Shown in pieces: positions 40,254-47,310 of a stretch of DNA of 52,835 nt. The notes beneath the pieces were generated by a model. It did not search any database and was not told the origin of the DNA. It worked only from the letters and a program-made list of their open reading frames with translations. Within the stretch, counting starts at the first letter, position 1. Every line of letters starts with the position of its first letter. Source of the DNA: Pseudonocardia sp. KRD291 (GTDB taxonomy: Bacteria; Actinomycetota; Actinomycetes; Mycobacteriales; Pseudonocardiaceae); NCBI RefSeq assembly GCF_019263595.1, contig NZ_JADQDD010000008.1:1-52835 (forward strand). Reading direction: 5' to 3'. Made by a program: the position numbers and the translations under genes.

Positions 40254-40458
40254 GGTCGAGATCGAGAATCGTCATCGCCGCGGCTGGGACGTGCACACGG
40301 ACGTTCGGACGCGGCGTACGCCGTCGTCCGCGGCCGTGTGCTCGACCGGTCCTTGATCTTAGGGGCCCCGGTGCGGTGGACGCCGCGTGGGGACGTGTCG
40401 TCCGGGACGGGTCGGCGCGGGCCGGATTGCCTGCCCCGTCCGCGGGCACCCGAGCGCC

Positions 40459-41520
40459 ATGGCGAACACGCATGAGGGCAGCGCCCCGGCTCCCGACGAC
40501 CCGGTCCCCGACAACCCGGCCGCCGGCAACCGCGCCGGCACGGTCTCGACCCGCCCGGTCGCCCTGGTCACCGGAGCCAGCCGCGGCCTGGGGTTCCTGC
40601 TCGCCCGCGAGCTCGGCGACCGCGGACACGCCGTGGTGATCTGCGCCCGTTCCGGGGAGGGGCTGCGGGCCGCCCGCGAGGACCTGGCCGGCCGCGGGAC
40701 CGAGGTGCTCGCCGTCGAGGCCGACGTCGCGGACCCGGACGACGTGACACGGCTGATGTCGGAGACCGAGGACCGCTTCGGCCGGCTCGACATGCTGGTC
40801 ACCAACGCGGGGGTGATCCAGGTCGGGCCCGCTCCCGACATCCGGGTGGCCGATCACGTAAAGGCGATGGACGCCATGTTCTGGGGGACGGTGCACCCGG
40901 TGCGCGCGGCGCTGCCGCTGCTGCGCCGGCGTCGCGGGCGGGTACTGGCGGTCACCTCGGTGGGCGGCAAGCTGCCCGCGCCGCACCTGCTGCCCTACAC
41001 CGCGGCCAAGCACGCGGCCGTCGGGTTCGCCGAGGGGCTGCGGGTGGAGGCCGACGCGCTCGGAGTCGGCGTGACGGTGGCGGTGCCCGGGCTGATGCGG
41101 ACCGGCTCCCCGCGCAACGCGCTGTTCACCGGGCGCCGGGCGGCCGAGCAGCGCTGGTTCACCCTCGCCGCGAGCACGCCGGTGCTCTCGATGGACGCCG
41201 AACGTGCCGCCCGGCGGCTGGTGCGCGCCGCGCTGCGCGGCCGCCCGGAGGTGGTGCTGACCCCGGCGGCGAAGCTGGGGGTACGGCTGCACGCGCTGGC
41301 CCCCGGGCTGACGCTGCGGGCACTCGCCCTGACCGCGCGCCTGCTGCCGGCCCCGGTCGGCTCACCGGACGACGCCCCCGACCCGACCCGTCCGGCACCC
41401 GGACCGGTACCCGGTCACGCGACCGGGCGCCGGACGGGCTGGTTCGCCCGGCTGACCCGGCTCGACCGGGACGCCGCACGCCGCTGGCACGAGCACGACG
41501 ACGAGGTCCCGGCCGAGTAG
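40459..41520 (+). CDS. SDR-family oxidoreductase
   Basis: 353 aa from the ATG reading MANTHEG; the frame is open upstream without a good start. Rossmann motif VALVTGASRGLGFLLARELG, TNAGVIQVGPAPDIRVADHV, VTSVGGKLPAPHLLPYTAAK (YxxxK) and VPGLMRTGSPRNALF. The C-terminal 110 residues (ALTARLLPAPVGSPDDAPDP onward) are an extension beyond the usual SDR, with a hydrophobic stretch and a final charged WFARLTRLDRDAARRWHEHD. Substrate unknown. The 205 bases upstream show no SigF-type element. The last 106 bases overlap the convergent DUF2795 gene. Confidence 0.85.
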   Translation: MANTHEGSAPAPDDPVPDNPAAGNRAGTVSTRPVALVTGASRGLGFLLARELGDRGHAVVICARSGEGLRAAREDLAGRGTEVLAVEADVADPDDVTRLMSETEDRFGRLDMLVTNAGVIQVGPAPDIRVADHVKAMDAMFWGTVHPVRAALPLLRRRRGRVLAVTSVGGKLPAPHLLPYTAAKHAAVGFAEGLRVEADALGVGVTVAVPGLMRTGSPRNALFTGRRAAEQRWFTLAASTPVLSMDAERAARRLVRAALRGRPEVVLTPAAKLGVRLHALAPGLTLRALALTARLLPAPVGSPDDAPDPTRPAPGPVPGHATGRRTGWFARLTRLDRDAARRWHEHDDEVPAE

Positions 41521-41765
41521 GGAGCCGGTCCGGTCCGGGCCCGGCTGCCCGGAGCTGCCCGGTTTCTCGGGGCCGCGCGGTCACTCGGGGCCGCCGAGGT
41601 CGCCTGGAGCTGGCTCATCACGCCGCTCGGCCCGTCCACCTCCCGCAGCGGACGCAGCGCCGAGACGAGGTCGTTACCGGCCCCGTCGTTGCGGGCCAGC
41701 TCGGCGAGCGGCTCGCCGTCGGCCGGGTAGTCCGCCCCGGCGAGCGCCTTCTGCACATCGGTCAC
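41415..41765 (-). CDS. DUF2795 protein, 3' end antisense to the neighbouring SDR
   Basis: 116 aa from a GTG with an AGGGGA site. Residues 1-60 match DUF2795: VTDVQKALAGADYPADGEPL then ELARNDGAGNDLVSALRPLR. The remaining 55 residues are Arg/Ser/Ala-rich and coded from DNA that is also the end of the SDR gene on the other strand. A frameshift or lost stop may have extended the frame, since the domain itself ends by residue 70. Preceded by a SigF-type promoter. Function unknown; DUF2795 proteins are common in actinobacterial stress regions. Confidence 0.65.
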   Translation of the reverse strand: MTDVQKALAGADYPADGEPLAELARNDGAGNDLVSALRPLREVDGPSGVMSQLQATSAAPSDRAAPRNRAAPGSRARTGPAPYSAGTSSSCSCQRRAASRSSRVSRANQPVRRPVA

Positions 41766-41786
41766 CTGAAATCCCCTGGACGGTCG

Positions 41787-41810
41787 GTACCCCGCGGGCC
41801 GCCGTCCAAC
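41787..41810 (-). promoter_or_regulatory. SigF/SigB-type promoter for the DUF2795 gene
   Basis: GTTG, 14-base spacer, GGGTAC (or GGTT with 15 bases); -10 ends 21 bases before the GTG at 41765. Confidence 0.5.
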
Positions 41811-41892
41811 CCCGGCTTCCGCGACTCGCCGGCGGACGTGCGGGCGTGCCGGCCTGCGCGCGTGACGTCGCGGTGCGCGGGTAGCCGCAGCC

Positions 41893-42204
41893 ATGGACGC
41901 AGAACCGAACCAGGAGCGGAGCCGCACGTCCGACCCGGACCGGCGCGCGGCCTACCGGGAGGGACTGCCCGGCTACCACGACCCGACGGCCGGCATCGGC
42001 GGCGCGACACCGGGACGCAGCGCACTCACCCTGCGGGCGGTGCTGGCCGCGTTCGGGCTCCTGGTCTGCGTCGTCGGCGCCGTACTGGTCTTCCGGGTAC
42101 CGGGGCTCGCCCCGTTCGGGTGGGGCCTGGTCGCGATCGCGGTGGTCGCGCTGATCGACCTGGCCTGGGTGCTCTATCGGAAGTGGCGCGGCGAACCGGG
42201 CTGA
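41893..42204 (+). CDS. Small two-helix membrane protein
   Basis: 103 aa, ATG start. A polar N terminus (MDAEPNQERSRTSDPDRRAA then YREGLPGYHDPTAGIGG) is followed by two transmembrane helices: LRAVLAAFGLLVCVVGAVLV (about 47-67) and GWGLVAIAVVALIDLAWVLY (about 76-95), ending in a positive YRKWRGEPG. Similar small proteins are frequent in actinobacteria; I cannot name the family. A GGGTAG string 8 bases before the ATG lacks a matching -35. Confidence 0.65.
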   Translation: MDAEPNQERSRTSDPDRRAAYREGLPGYHDPTAGIGGATPGRSALTLRAVLAAFGLLVCVVGAVLVFRVPGLAPFGWGLVAIAVVALIDLAWVLYRKWRGEPG

Positions 42205-42233
42205 CCGCCGGCACGGCCGCGCCGGTCGCCTCC

Positions 42234-42258
42234 GAATGCCGCGGCCGACCGCGGGTAG
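42234..42258 (+). promoter_or_regulatory. SigF/SigB-like promoter for the lipase-PfkB unit
   Basis: GAAT, 15-base spacer, GGGTAG, 53 bases before the ATG at 42312. Fits G-N-N-T / GGGTA; -35 is less typical. Confidence 0.4.
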
Positions 42259-42311
42259 TCGTCCGGCGATCGGCCCGCCACCGGCCGCGAACGGCGGACA
42301 GGAGAACTGCC

Positions 42312-43076
42312 ATGACGTCCAGGACACGCGCCCCCGACAGGGGCGACACGGACGCGCGTGACACGGACGCGGGCCCGGTACTGCTGGTCGGCGGACTGGC
42401 CACCCCGGTCGGGCTGCTGCGGCCGATGGCGCACGCGCTGGAGCAGCGCGGACACACCGTCACCCCGGTCGCGATCGGAGCAGGGGTGGGGTGCGCCCAG
42501 CGCACGGTCGACACCCTGGTGGAGCGGATACACGCCGCGGCGGACGACGCGGCCGAGCCGGTCGCGCTGGTCGGGCACAGCCGGGGCGGGCAGTTCGCCC
42601 GGGTGGCCGCACACGCCGCACCGGACCGGGTCGCCGGCCTGGTCACGCTGGGCACGCCGCTCGGGATGACCGGCGTCGCGCTGCCCACCTACGCGGCGGT
42701 CGCCGCGATGGCCGCGGCCGGCACCGTCGGCGTGCCGGGGTTCCTGAGGCTGAGCTGCCTGCTCGGCGCGTGCTGTCGTGCCTTCCGCGCCGACCTGCGC
42801 CGCGACTGGCCCCCCGACCTCCCGCTGACCAGCGTCTACAGCCGGGCCGACCGGGTCGTCCCGGCGGCGGCGAGCATCGACTCCCGCGCCCGCAACGTCG
42901 AGGTCGGCGGCGGTCACCTGGGCATGCTCACCGACGAGCGGGTGCTGGACCAGGTGGCCGTCGCCCTACGCCGGGACCACCGTGGGGACAGCCGGGGGCC
43001 CACCCGGCGGCGACCTGCCCGACGGCGACCTGCCCGGCGCGACCCGTCCACCGCCGACCTCCGGGCCGCGGGATGA
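42312..43076 (+). CDS. Alpha/beta-hydrolase, lipase/esterase-like
   Basis: 254 aa from an ATG with GGAGAA upstream. PVLLVGGLATPVGLLRPMAH, HTVTPVAIGAGVGCAQRTVD and the nucleophile elbow VALVGHSRGGQFARVAAHAA (Ser90), then VSLYSRADRVVP-type acid region (LTSVYSRADRVVPAAASIDS) and GGGHLGMLTDERV with the catalytic His. Resembles class-2 lipase / PGAP1-like esterases. The C-terminal tail is an Arg/Pro repeat (RRRPARRRPARRDPS), probably disordered. Its stop overlaps the start of the PfkB kinase (ATGA). Confidence 0.82.
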   Translation: MTSRTRAPDRGDTDARDTDAGPVLLVGGLATPVGLLRPMAHALEQRGHTVTPVAIGAGVGCAQRTVDTLVERIHAAADDAAEPVALVGHSRGGQFARVAAHAAPDRVAGLVTLGTPLGMTGVALPTYAAVAAMAAAGTVGVPGFLRLSCLLGACCRAFRADLRRDWPPDLPLTSVYSRADRVVPAAASIDSRARNVEVGGGHLGMLTDERVLDQVAVALRRDHRGDSRGPTRRRPARRRPARRDPSTADLRAAG

Positions 43077-43984
43077 GCCGGCGCCCGGACGTCGTGGTCG
43101 CCGGTCAGCTCGCCCGGGACCTGGTGATCGGCGTGGAGGAGCTGCCGCCGGTCGGCGGCGGGGCCACCGTGGCGCGGCGCCGGGAGATGCTCGGCGGCAA
43201 GGGCGCCAACTGCGCGGTCGGAGCCGCACAGCTCGGCGCGCGGGTCGCCCTGCTCGCGGTGGCCGGCGACGACGGCGTCGGCGACGAGCTGCTCACCCGC
43301 GCACGCGATGACGGCATAGACGTCGGCGTCGTCGTCCGCCGCCGCGACACCGCCACCGGGCTGATCGTGGAGATACTCGAACGCGACGGCGGGCGGCGCT
43401 ACCTGGAGGACCTGCAGGAGCCGGTGCTGCTCGACGTGCCCGACGTCGACGCCGCCGCACCGCGCCTGCGCGACGCGTCGACGGTGGTGCTGCAGGCCCA
43501 GCAGCCCGGGCCGGCGTTGCTCGCGGCGGCCCGGCACGCCCGCGCGGGCGGAGCACGTGTGGTGCTCGACGGTGCACCCGCCGAACGCGAGCGCGCCGAG
43601 CTGCTGCGCCACGTGGACGTGCTGCGCGCCGACGCCCCGGAGGCCGAGCTGCTCGGTGGCGGGCCGGTGCGCGGGCGCGGCGAGGACGCGGTCGCCGAGG
43701 TGACCGCCCTGGCCCGGTCGCTGCACGAGGCCGGCCCGGACACGGTGCTGCTCGGCGTCGAGGGTGCGGGCAACGTCGCGCTGCGGGCCGGCGGCGAGGA
43801 GTTCCTGCCGCTGGCCGACGTCGACGTGCTGGACCCGACCGGCGCCGGCGACGCGATGACCGCGGCGCTGGCCGTCGCCCTCGACGAGGGCGCCGACCCG
43901 GCCGACGCCGTGCGCCGCGCCGTCGACGCGGCCGCGTCGACCGTGCAACGGGCCGGTGGACGCCCGGACCTGCGCGGGATCTGA
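43073..43984 (+). CDS. PfkB-family carbohydrate kinase (ribokinase-like)
   Basis: 303 aa, ATG overlapping the lipase stop. PfkB signature 1 GGATVARRREMLGGKGANCA (residues 27-46) and signature 2 DVLDPTGAGDAMTAALAV with the catalytic Asp in GAGD. GARVALLAVAGDDGVGDELL and RADAPEAELLGG are typical of ribokinases. It phosphorylates a sugar or nucleoside with ATP in the cytoplasm; the exact sugar cannot be read. Coupling to an esterase suggests use of a sugar released from an ester, which is speculative. Confidence 0.87.
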   Translation: MSRRPDVVVAGQLARDLVIGVEELPPVGGGATVARRREMLGGKGANCAVGAAQLGARVALLAVAGDDGVGDELLTRARDDGIDVGVVVRRRDTATGLIVEILERDGGRRYLEDLQEPVLLDVPDVDAAAPRLRDASTVVLQAQQPGPALLAAARHARAGGARVVLDGAPAERERAELLRHVDVLRADAPEAELLGGGPVRGRGEDAVAEVTALARSLHEAGPDTVLLGVEGAGNVALRAGGEEFLPLADVDVLDPTGAGDAMTAALAVALDEGADPADAVRRAVDAAASTVQRAGGRPDLRGI

Positions 43985-43997
43985 CCGCTGCCGCGGT

Positions 43998-44022
43998 GAA
44001 TGGGGCCGGATCGCGGGGGTAC
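43998..44022 (+). promoter_or_regulatory. SigF/SigB-like promoter for the 76-aa protein
   Basis: GAAT, 15-base spacer, GGGTAC, 44 bases before the ATG at 44067. Same GAAT variant as at 42234. Confidence 0.45.
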
Positions 44023-44066
44023 GCGCCCGGTGCACCAACCGACACAGAAGACAGGGAGTGATCACG

Positions 44067-44297
44067 ATGGCAACCGGTGAGACCGGCTTCGGAGACGTCG
44101 TCTTCGACCTCGTGTCCGTGCAGTACCACGCGCTCAAGGGCGGCCACGACTACGGCCAGTACGTGCGCGACGCCCGCAACGCCGGCTACGAGGACGTGGC
44201 CTCGTTCTTCGAGAAGGTGATGGAGGAGGACTCGAAGCGGGCGGCGACCTGTCACGACCTGCTCGCCGAGCTGCAGAAGAAGGAAGGCGTCGGCTGA
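44067..44297 (+). CDS. Small helical conserved protein
   Basis: 76 aa from an ATG with AGGGAG upstream. Almost entirely helical with spaced His and acidic residues: FDLVSVQYHALKGGHDYGQY, VRDARNAGYEDVASFFEKVM, EEDSKRAATCHDLLAELQKK. The pattern recalls one half of a ferritin-like bundle (Y-H ... E-D ... C-H), and might bind metal as a dimer, but this is a guess. Followed by a strong 14-bp terminator. Likely stress-induced from the promoter at 43998. Confidence 0.7.
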   Translation: MATGETGFGDVVFDLVSVQYHALKGGHDYGQYVRDARNAGYEDVASFFEKVMEEDSKRAATCHDLLAELQKKEGVG

Positions 44298-44319
44298 GGT
44301 CCTGGCCGTGGCGACCGTG

Positions 44320-44352
44320 ACGCGCCGGCACCCTCACGGTGCCGGCGCGTCA
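44320..44352 (+). terminator. 14-bp hairpin terminator after the 76-aa gene
   Basis: GACGCGCCGGCACC and GGTGCCGGCGCGTC arms with a CTCAC loop, 22 bases after the stop at 44297. Confidence 0.8.
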
Positions 44353-44431
44353 GCGCGTCAGCGCGTCCGGCGGCCTCGGAGCACCGAGCGGGCCGGGGGT
44401 CGACGGCCGACACGGGAGGTACGCCGGTCCG

Positions 44432-44826
44432 ATGAGCGACACGACCCCGTCGGCCGCGAGCCGACACCCACCGGCGGCCTCGGCTCGCAGGGCGGCCTGG
44501 CCGATCTGCCCATCCACCGCCTCGGGGCCACGTTCGGCGTCGAGCCGTCGACGTTCGCGCCGCTACCCCGGACCGTCGAGCCGGTGACGATCGTTCGCCG
44601 CCCCTGACCGCAGACCGGGCCCGGTACGCGGCCAGGGCGGGGGTGCGTCTCGGGCGCACGCCCGGCCGCCGCTCCGATCAGCGACACCACACCCGACGGC
44701 GGCGACACCCCCGGCTACGGCTCCCACCCGCCGTACCCGAGATCACCGGCCTCGAGGCGCGCCCGCGTCGGGCCCACCCGCCGAGGTGCATCCCAGCGCG
44801 AGTATCCGAGCGTCGAGGAGCGCTGA
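44432..44826 (+). pseudogene. Possible degenerate small gene(s), two related starts
   Basis: The gap 44298-44876 has no clear intact gene. An ATG at 44432 with a GGGAGG site opens a frame that loses coding character after about ten codons, while the next frame (44452-44607, ending LPRTVEPVTIVRRP then TGA) looks strongly coding but has no start, as if one base were lost. At 44680 the string AGCGACACCACACCCGACGG repeats the beginning of the first (AGCGACACGACCCCGTCGGC), but its start codon position is ATC; that frame ends REYPSVEER at 44826. This may be a decayed duplicated small gene. Low confidence. Confidence 0.3.
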
Positions 44827-44876
44827 GACGCATGTCGGCGGTTGTGGGGCCGCCCCGGCCGAGCGGCCACGTCGGG

Positions 44877-45212
44877 TCAGCGGGAACCGTCGCCGGGTCC
44901 CGCGGTGTGGCTCGCGCGGTTCGCGGGGTCGTTCGGCTGCGCGGCACGTTCGGTGTCGGCGTTCCAGCTGCGGGCCAGCGCGGCGATCTTCTCGGTGAAG
45001 TCGTGCGCGGCGATCGGCGGCTCCTCGGCGCGCCCGGCCGCGGCGCCGATCAGGAACGCGGTGCGGGCCGCGACCGAGGCGTCCACCTTGTCCGAGACCA
45101 GGTCGGCGACCTGGTGCACGGCGTCGAGGCCGTGGTCGTCACCCTCCGATCGGTGCAGGCCGAGCTCGCGCTCGACCGTGGTCAACCATTCCTGAAGCGG
45201 GTCGGTAGTCAT
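44877..45212 (-). CDS. DUF6457-like small protein
   Basis: 111 aa from the ATG reading MTTDPLQEWLTTVERELGL. The N-terminal WL..V..ELGL helix and the following LDAVHQVADLVSDKVDASVA with FLIGAAAGRAE match the small helical protein (DUF6457-like) often fused to or next to molybdopterin-guanine dinucleotide synthase MobA in actinobacteria. Here it stands alone, although a molybdoenzyme operon lies 31 kb away. The tail is disordered. The start is supported by a promoter whose -10 ends 10 bases before it. Confidence 0.7.
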   Translation of the reverse strand: MTTDPLQEWLTTVERELGLHRSEGDDHGLDAVHQVADLVSDKVDASVAARTAFLIGAAAGRAEEPPIAAHDFTEKIAALARSWNADTERAAQPNDPANRASHTAGPGDGSR

Positions 45213-45222
45213 CGTCGGCCGC

Positions 45223-45247
45223 ATTCCCGCCGGGCGGCCTCTCAATC
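45223..45247 (-). promoter_or_regulatory. SigF/SigB-type promoter for the DUF6457-like gene
   Basis: GATT, 15-base spacer, GGGAAT; -10 ends 10 bases before the ATG at 45212, so the mRNA would be leaderless or nearly so. Confidence 0.5.
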
Positions 45248-45330
45248 CGGGCGGTCGACGACGGAACGGCGTGGTCTCGGTCACACCGCCCCGCCCGTCG
45301 ACGTCGACCGCCATGCCGGTGACCGCACCT

Positions 45331-45373
45331 GACCGGCCGGGCCCGTGGTGGGCACGGCACCTCTCGGCCGGTC
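45331..45373 (-). terminator. Hairpin after the small membrane protein gene
   Basis: GACCGGCCG and CGGCCGGTC arms separated by 25 bases that can themselves pair (GCCC...GGGC). Overlaps the stop at 45372. Confidence 0.5.
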
Positions 45374-45746
45374 AGCGCGCCGGCGCGCGTGTGTCCGGGA
45401 CCGCATCCCAGTCGGTGAGGTTGTAGACCGTCACCAGGGTGGCGCCCGCGCCCAGGAAGAAGCCGAGCGCCGCGCGGTCACGCAGCACCCCGGTCAGCAG
45501 CGGTAGCGCCACGAACAGCGGGAGGCTGTCCCGCTCGGCCGTGCCGTGCGTGGCGAACGGGACCAGTCGGGCCACCCCGAGCGGTTGGTCGGTGAGGGCG
45601 TTGAGGGTGCCCTGGACCGCGCCGAACGTGCCGAACAGGGCGCGTGCCCTGCGGTCGAGCCCGAGTAGCCGCGGGACGACGAGCATCATCCCGAGGAAGC
45701 CGTAGTCGAGCGCGCCGTGCAGAGCGGGAGAGATCGGTTTCCGCAT
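45372..45746 (-). CDS. Small four-helix membrane protein
   Basis: 124 aa, ATG start. MRKPISPALHGALDYGFLGM then MLVVPRLLGL, followed by LFGTFGAVQGTLNALTDQPL, LPLFVALPLLTGVLRDRAAL and FFLGAGATLVTVYNLTDWDA: four hydrophobic stretches. The opening ISPxxHGxxDYxF is a recurring pattern in small bacterial membrane proteins of unknown role. Separated by only 16 bases from the CtaG gene, so it is probably the last gene of the DUF2243-CtaG operon. Confidence 0.7.
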   Translation of the reverse strand: MRKPISPALHGALDYGFLGMMLVVPRLLGLDRRARALFGTFGAVQGTLNALTDQPLGVARLVPFATHGTAERDSLPLFVALPLLTGVLRDRAALGFFLGAGATLVTVYNLTDWDAVPDTRAPAR

Positions 45747-45762
45747 GCCGCGCTGTACCCGC

Positions 45763-46698
45763 TCAGGGCCGCCCGACACCGTGCGCCGCTCGGCCCAGGA
45801 CCGTCCCCCGAGGCCCGACCCCGCGCGACCCGGCCCGGTGCGGCCGGGTCCGGCGCGACCCGACCCCGTGCGGCCCGGCCTGACGCGACCCGGCCCGACC
45901 GCGACCCAGCCACTCGCGGCACAGCAGCACGGCCAGGGCCAGCTCCACCGGTAGGCCGCCGTAGTACATGAGCTGGCCCGCGGCCTCGGCCGCGGCGGCG
46001 GTGACGCCGTCCGGCGGGTCGGCGTAGATCGTCTTCGACAGGATGTCGTGCGCCGCGGTGGCCAGCACCAGGACCGCGGCCCGCAGAACCGGGGGCGACC
46101 GGTGCGGAGCCGGGTCCGGTCCGGCGATCGACGCGACGAACAGGCACCCGGCCAGCAGGACGTGCGCGTGCACCAGCAGGTGCAGTGCCGGGTCGGTGGT
46201 GCTGGCCGCGTAGAGGCCGGTGCGGTAGAGCACCCACAGCCCACCGACATCGAGGACGGCCGCGACGACCGGGTGGGTCAGCACCCGCGCCGGTGCCGAG
46301 CGCAGGGCCCGGGACAGCGCACGCGCCGCACCGACCGGCAGGGCACGCATCGCCAGCGTGACCGGGGCGGCCCACACGAGCAGCAGCGGCGCCAGCATCC
46401 CCAGCAGCAGGTGCCCGAGCATGTGCACCCGGAAGTCGGTGTGCGCCCGCTCGGCGAGTGGGCCGGCCAGGACCACCGCTGCCGCGGCCAGACCTGCGAG
46501 CCAGAACACGGTCCGCCACCACGGCCACGCTCGGCCGCGCCCGCGCGCCCGCAGCACGGCGACGCCGTAGGCCACGGCCGGCACCAGCAACGCCGCCGCC
46601 ACCACCGTCGAGCCGCTGACGACATGGCCGCCGGTGGCATGGCCGCCCACGACATGGCCGGCAGTGGAATGGCCGCCGGTGGCGTGCCCGCCGGTCAC
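45763..46698 (-). CDS. ctaG: CtaG-type cytochrome c oxidase assembly membrane protein with His-rich N terminus
   Basis: 311 aa from a GTG overlapping the DUF2243 stop (GTGA); later GTG codons are alternatives. The core has about seven membrane helices with caa3-CtaG motifs (RVHMLGHLLLGMLAPLLLVW, LTHPVVAAVLDVGGLWVLYR, LHLLVHAHVLLAGCLFVASI, YADPPDGV, GQLMYYGGLPVELALAVLL). The first 30 residues are a Gly-Gly-His repeat with six His spaced five residues apart, a plausible copper-binding extension. The C terminus carries three Arg/Gly-rich ten-residue repeats. Predicted role: copper delivery for terminal oxidase assembly. Confidence 0.85.
   Translation of the reverse strand: MTGGHATGGHSTAGHVVGGHATGGHVVSGSTVVAAALLVPAVAYGVAVLRARGRGRAWPWWRTVFWLAGLAAAAVVLAGPLAERAHTDFRVHMLGHLLLGMLAPLLLVWAAPVTLAMRALPVGAARALSRALRSAPARVLTHPVVAAVLDVGGLWVLYRTGLYAASTTDPALHLLVHAHVLLAGCLFVASIAGPDPAPHRSPPVLRAAVLVLATAAHDILSKTIYADPPDGVTAAAAEAAGQLMYYGGLPVELALAVLLCREWLGRGRAGSRQAGPHGVGSRRTRPHRAGSRGVGPRGTVLGRAAHGVGRP
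45823..45905. repeat. 30-bp tandem repeat (about three copies) at the 3' end of ctaG
   Basis: CGCGACCCG-starting units recur at 45824, 45854 and 45884. They encode ten-residue Arg/Gly-rich repeats in the cytoplasmic tail. Confidence 0.65.
46625..46697. repeat. 15-bp tandem repeat at the 5' end of ctaG
   Basis: TGGCCGCCGGTGGCA-like units start at 46625, 46640, 46655, 46670 and encode xGGHx pentapeptides (the His-rich N terminus). Confidence 0.7.
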
Positions 46699-47180
46699 GA
46701 TGCCCGCGACCGCGCGGAGACCAGCAGTACCGCCCCCGCCACCAGGATGACCGCGGCCGAGAGGTTCCACAGCAGGTCGTAGGGCACCAGGTCGACGTCG
46801 TAGCGGATCTGGTGCAGCCCGAGCAGCTTGTGCTGCACCAGGCCGTCGTAGAGCTGGAAGAACCCGGCCCCGACCAGCAGGCCGCCGACCAGCGACCGCC
46901 ACCGCACCGCGTGCTCGCGGCGCAGCCGGGCGTACAGGAACCCGGCGGCGACGGTGGCGAACCAGCTGAACGCGTGGAACAGCCCGTCCGAGACCAGTCC
47001 GGCGCCGGAGCCGGCCCGGTCGTAGAAATGGTGCCAGTGCAGCAGCTGGTGGAACACGGTCTCGTCGACGAACGCCACCAGACCGAGCCCGAGCAGGACC
47101 CCGCACAGCACGTTCGTACCCGCACTCCGGTCGCTGCTGCGGGAACCCTGGGCCGCCTCCGGGCCGGTGCTCTCCGTCAT
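46695..47180 (-). CDS. DUF2243 membrane protein
   Basis: 161 aa, ATG start. Four membrane helices: NVLCGVLLGLGLVAFVDETV, then the conserved FHQLLHWHHFYD, GLFHAFSWFATVAAGFLYAR, LVGGLLVGAGFFQLYDGLVQ then HKLLGLHQIR, and LLWNLSAAVILVAGAVLLVS. The His-rich HQLLHWHH and QHKLLGLHQ motifs are diagnostic of DUF2243. DUF2243 genes are usually next to caa3-CtaG genes, as here. A role in copper or haem-oxidase biogenesis is inferred from neighbourhood only. Promoter -10 ends 9 bases before the ATG. Confidence 0.88.
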   Translation of the reverse strand: MTESTGPEAAQGSRSSDRSAGTNVLCGVLLGLGLVAFVDETVFHQLLHWHHFYDRAGSGAGLVSDGLFHAFSWFATVAAGFLYARLRREHAVRWRSLVGGLLVGAGFFQLYDGLVQHKLLGLHQIRYDVDLVPYDLLWNLSAAVILVAGAVLLVSARSRAS

Positions 47181-47189
47181 GCCCGGCGC

Positions 47190-47214
47190 CTACCCGGCGC
47201 GGGCCCCGGTACAC
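47190..47214 (-). promoter_or_regulatory. SigF/SigB-type promoter for the DUF2243-CtaG operon
   Basis: GTGT, 15-base spacer, GGGTAG; -10 ends 9 bases before the ATG at 47180. Confidence 0.5.
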
Positions 47215-47310
47215 CGGCCGCCACCTCGCCCCGCCCGCCGGTTCCGTGACAGGCTGACCGGGGTCGCCCGGTCTCGCCAGGTCGTGCGACCCGAACCGGA
47301 GGTGAACGCT

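Noticed and set aside
41879..41884. GGGTAG 8 bases before the ATG at 41893
   Set aside because: No GNNT or GTT element 14-16 bases upstream, so not counted as a SigF-type promoter.
44308..44607. 99-aa plus-strand frame starting at 44308
   Set aside because: Its first third lies in the 14-bp terminator hairpin and has no ribosome site; only the later part looks coding, listed as a possible pseudogene.
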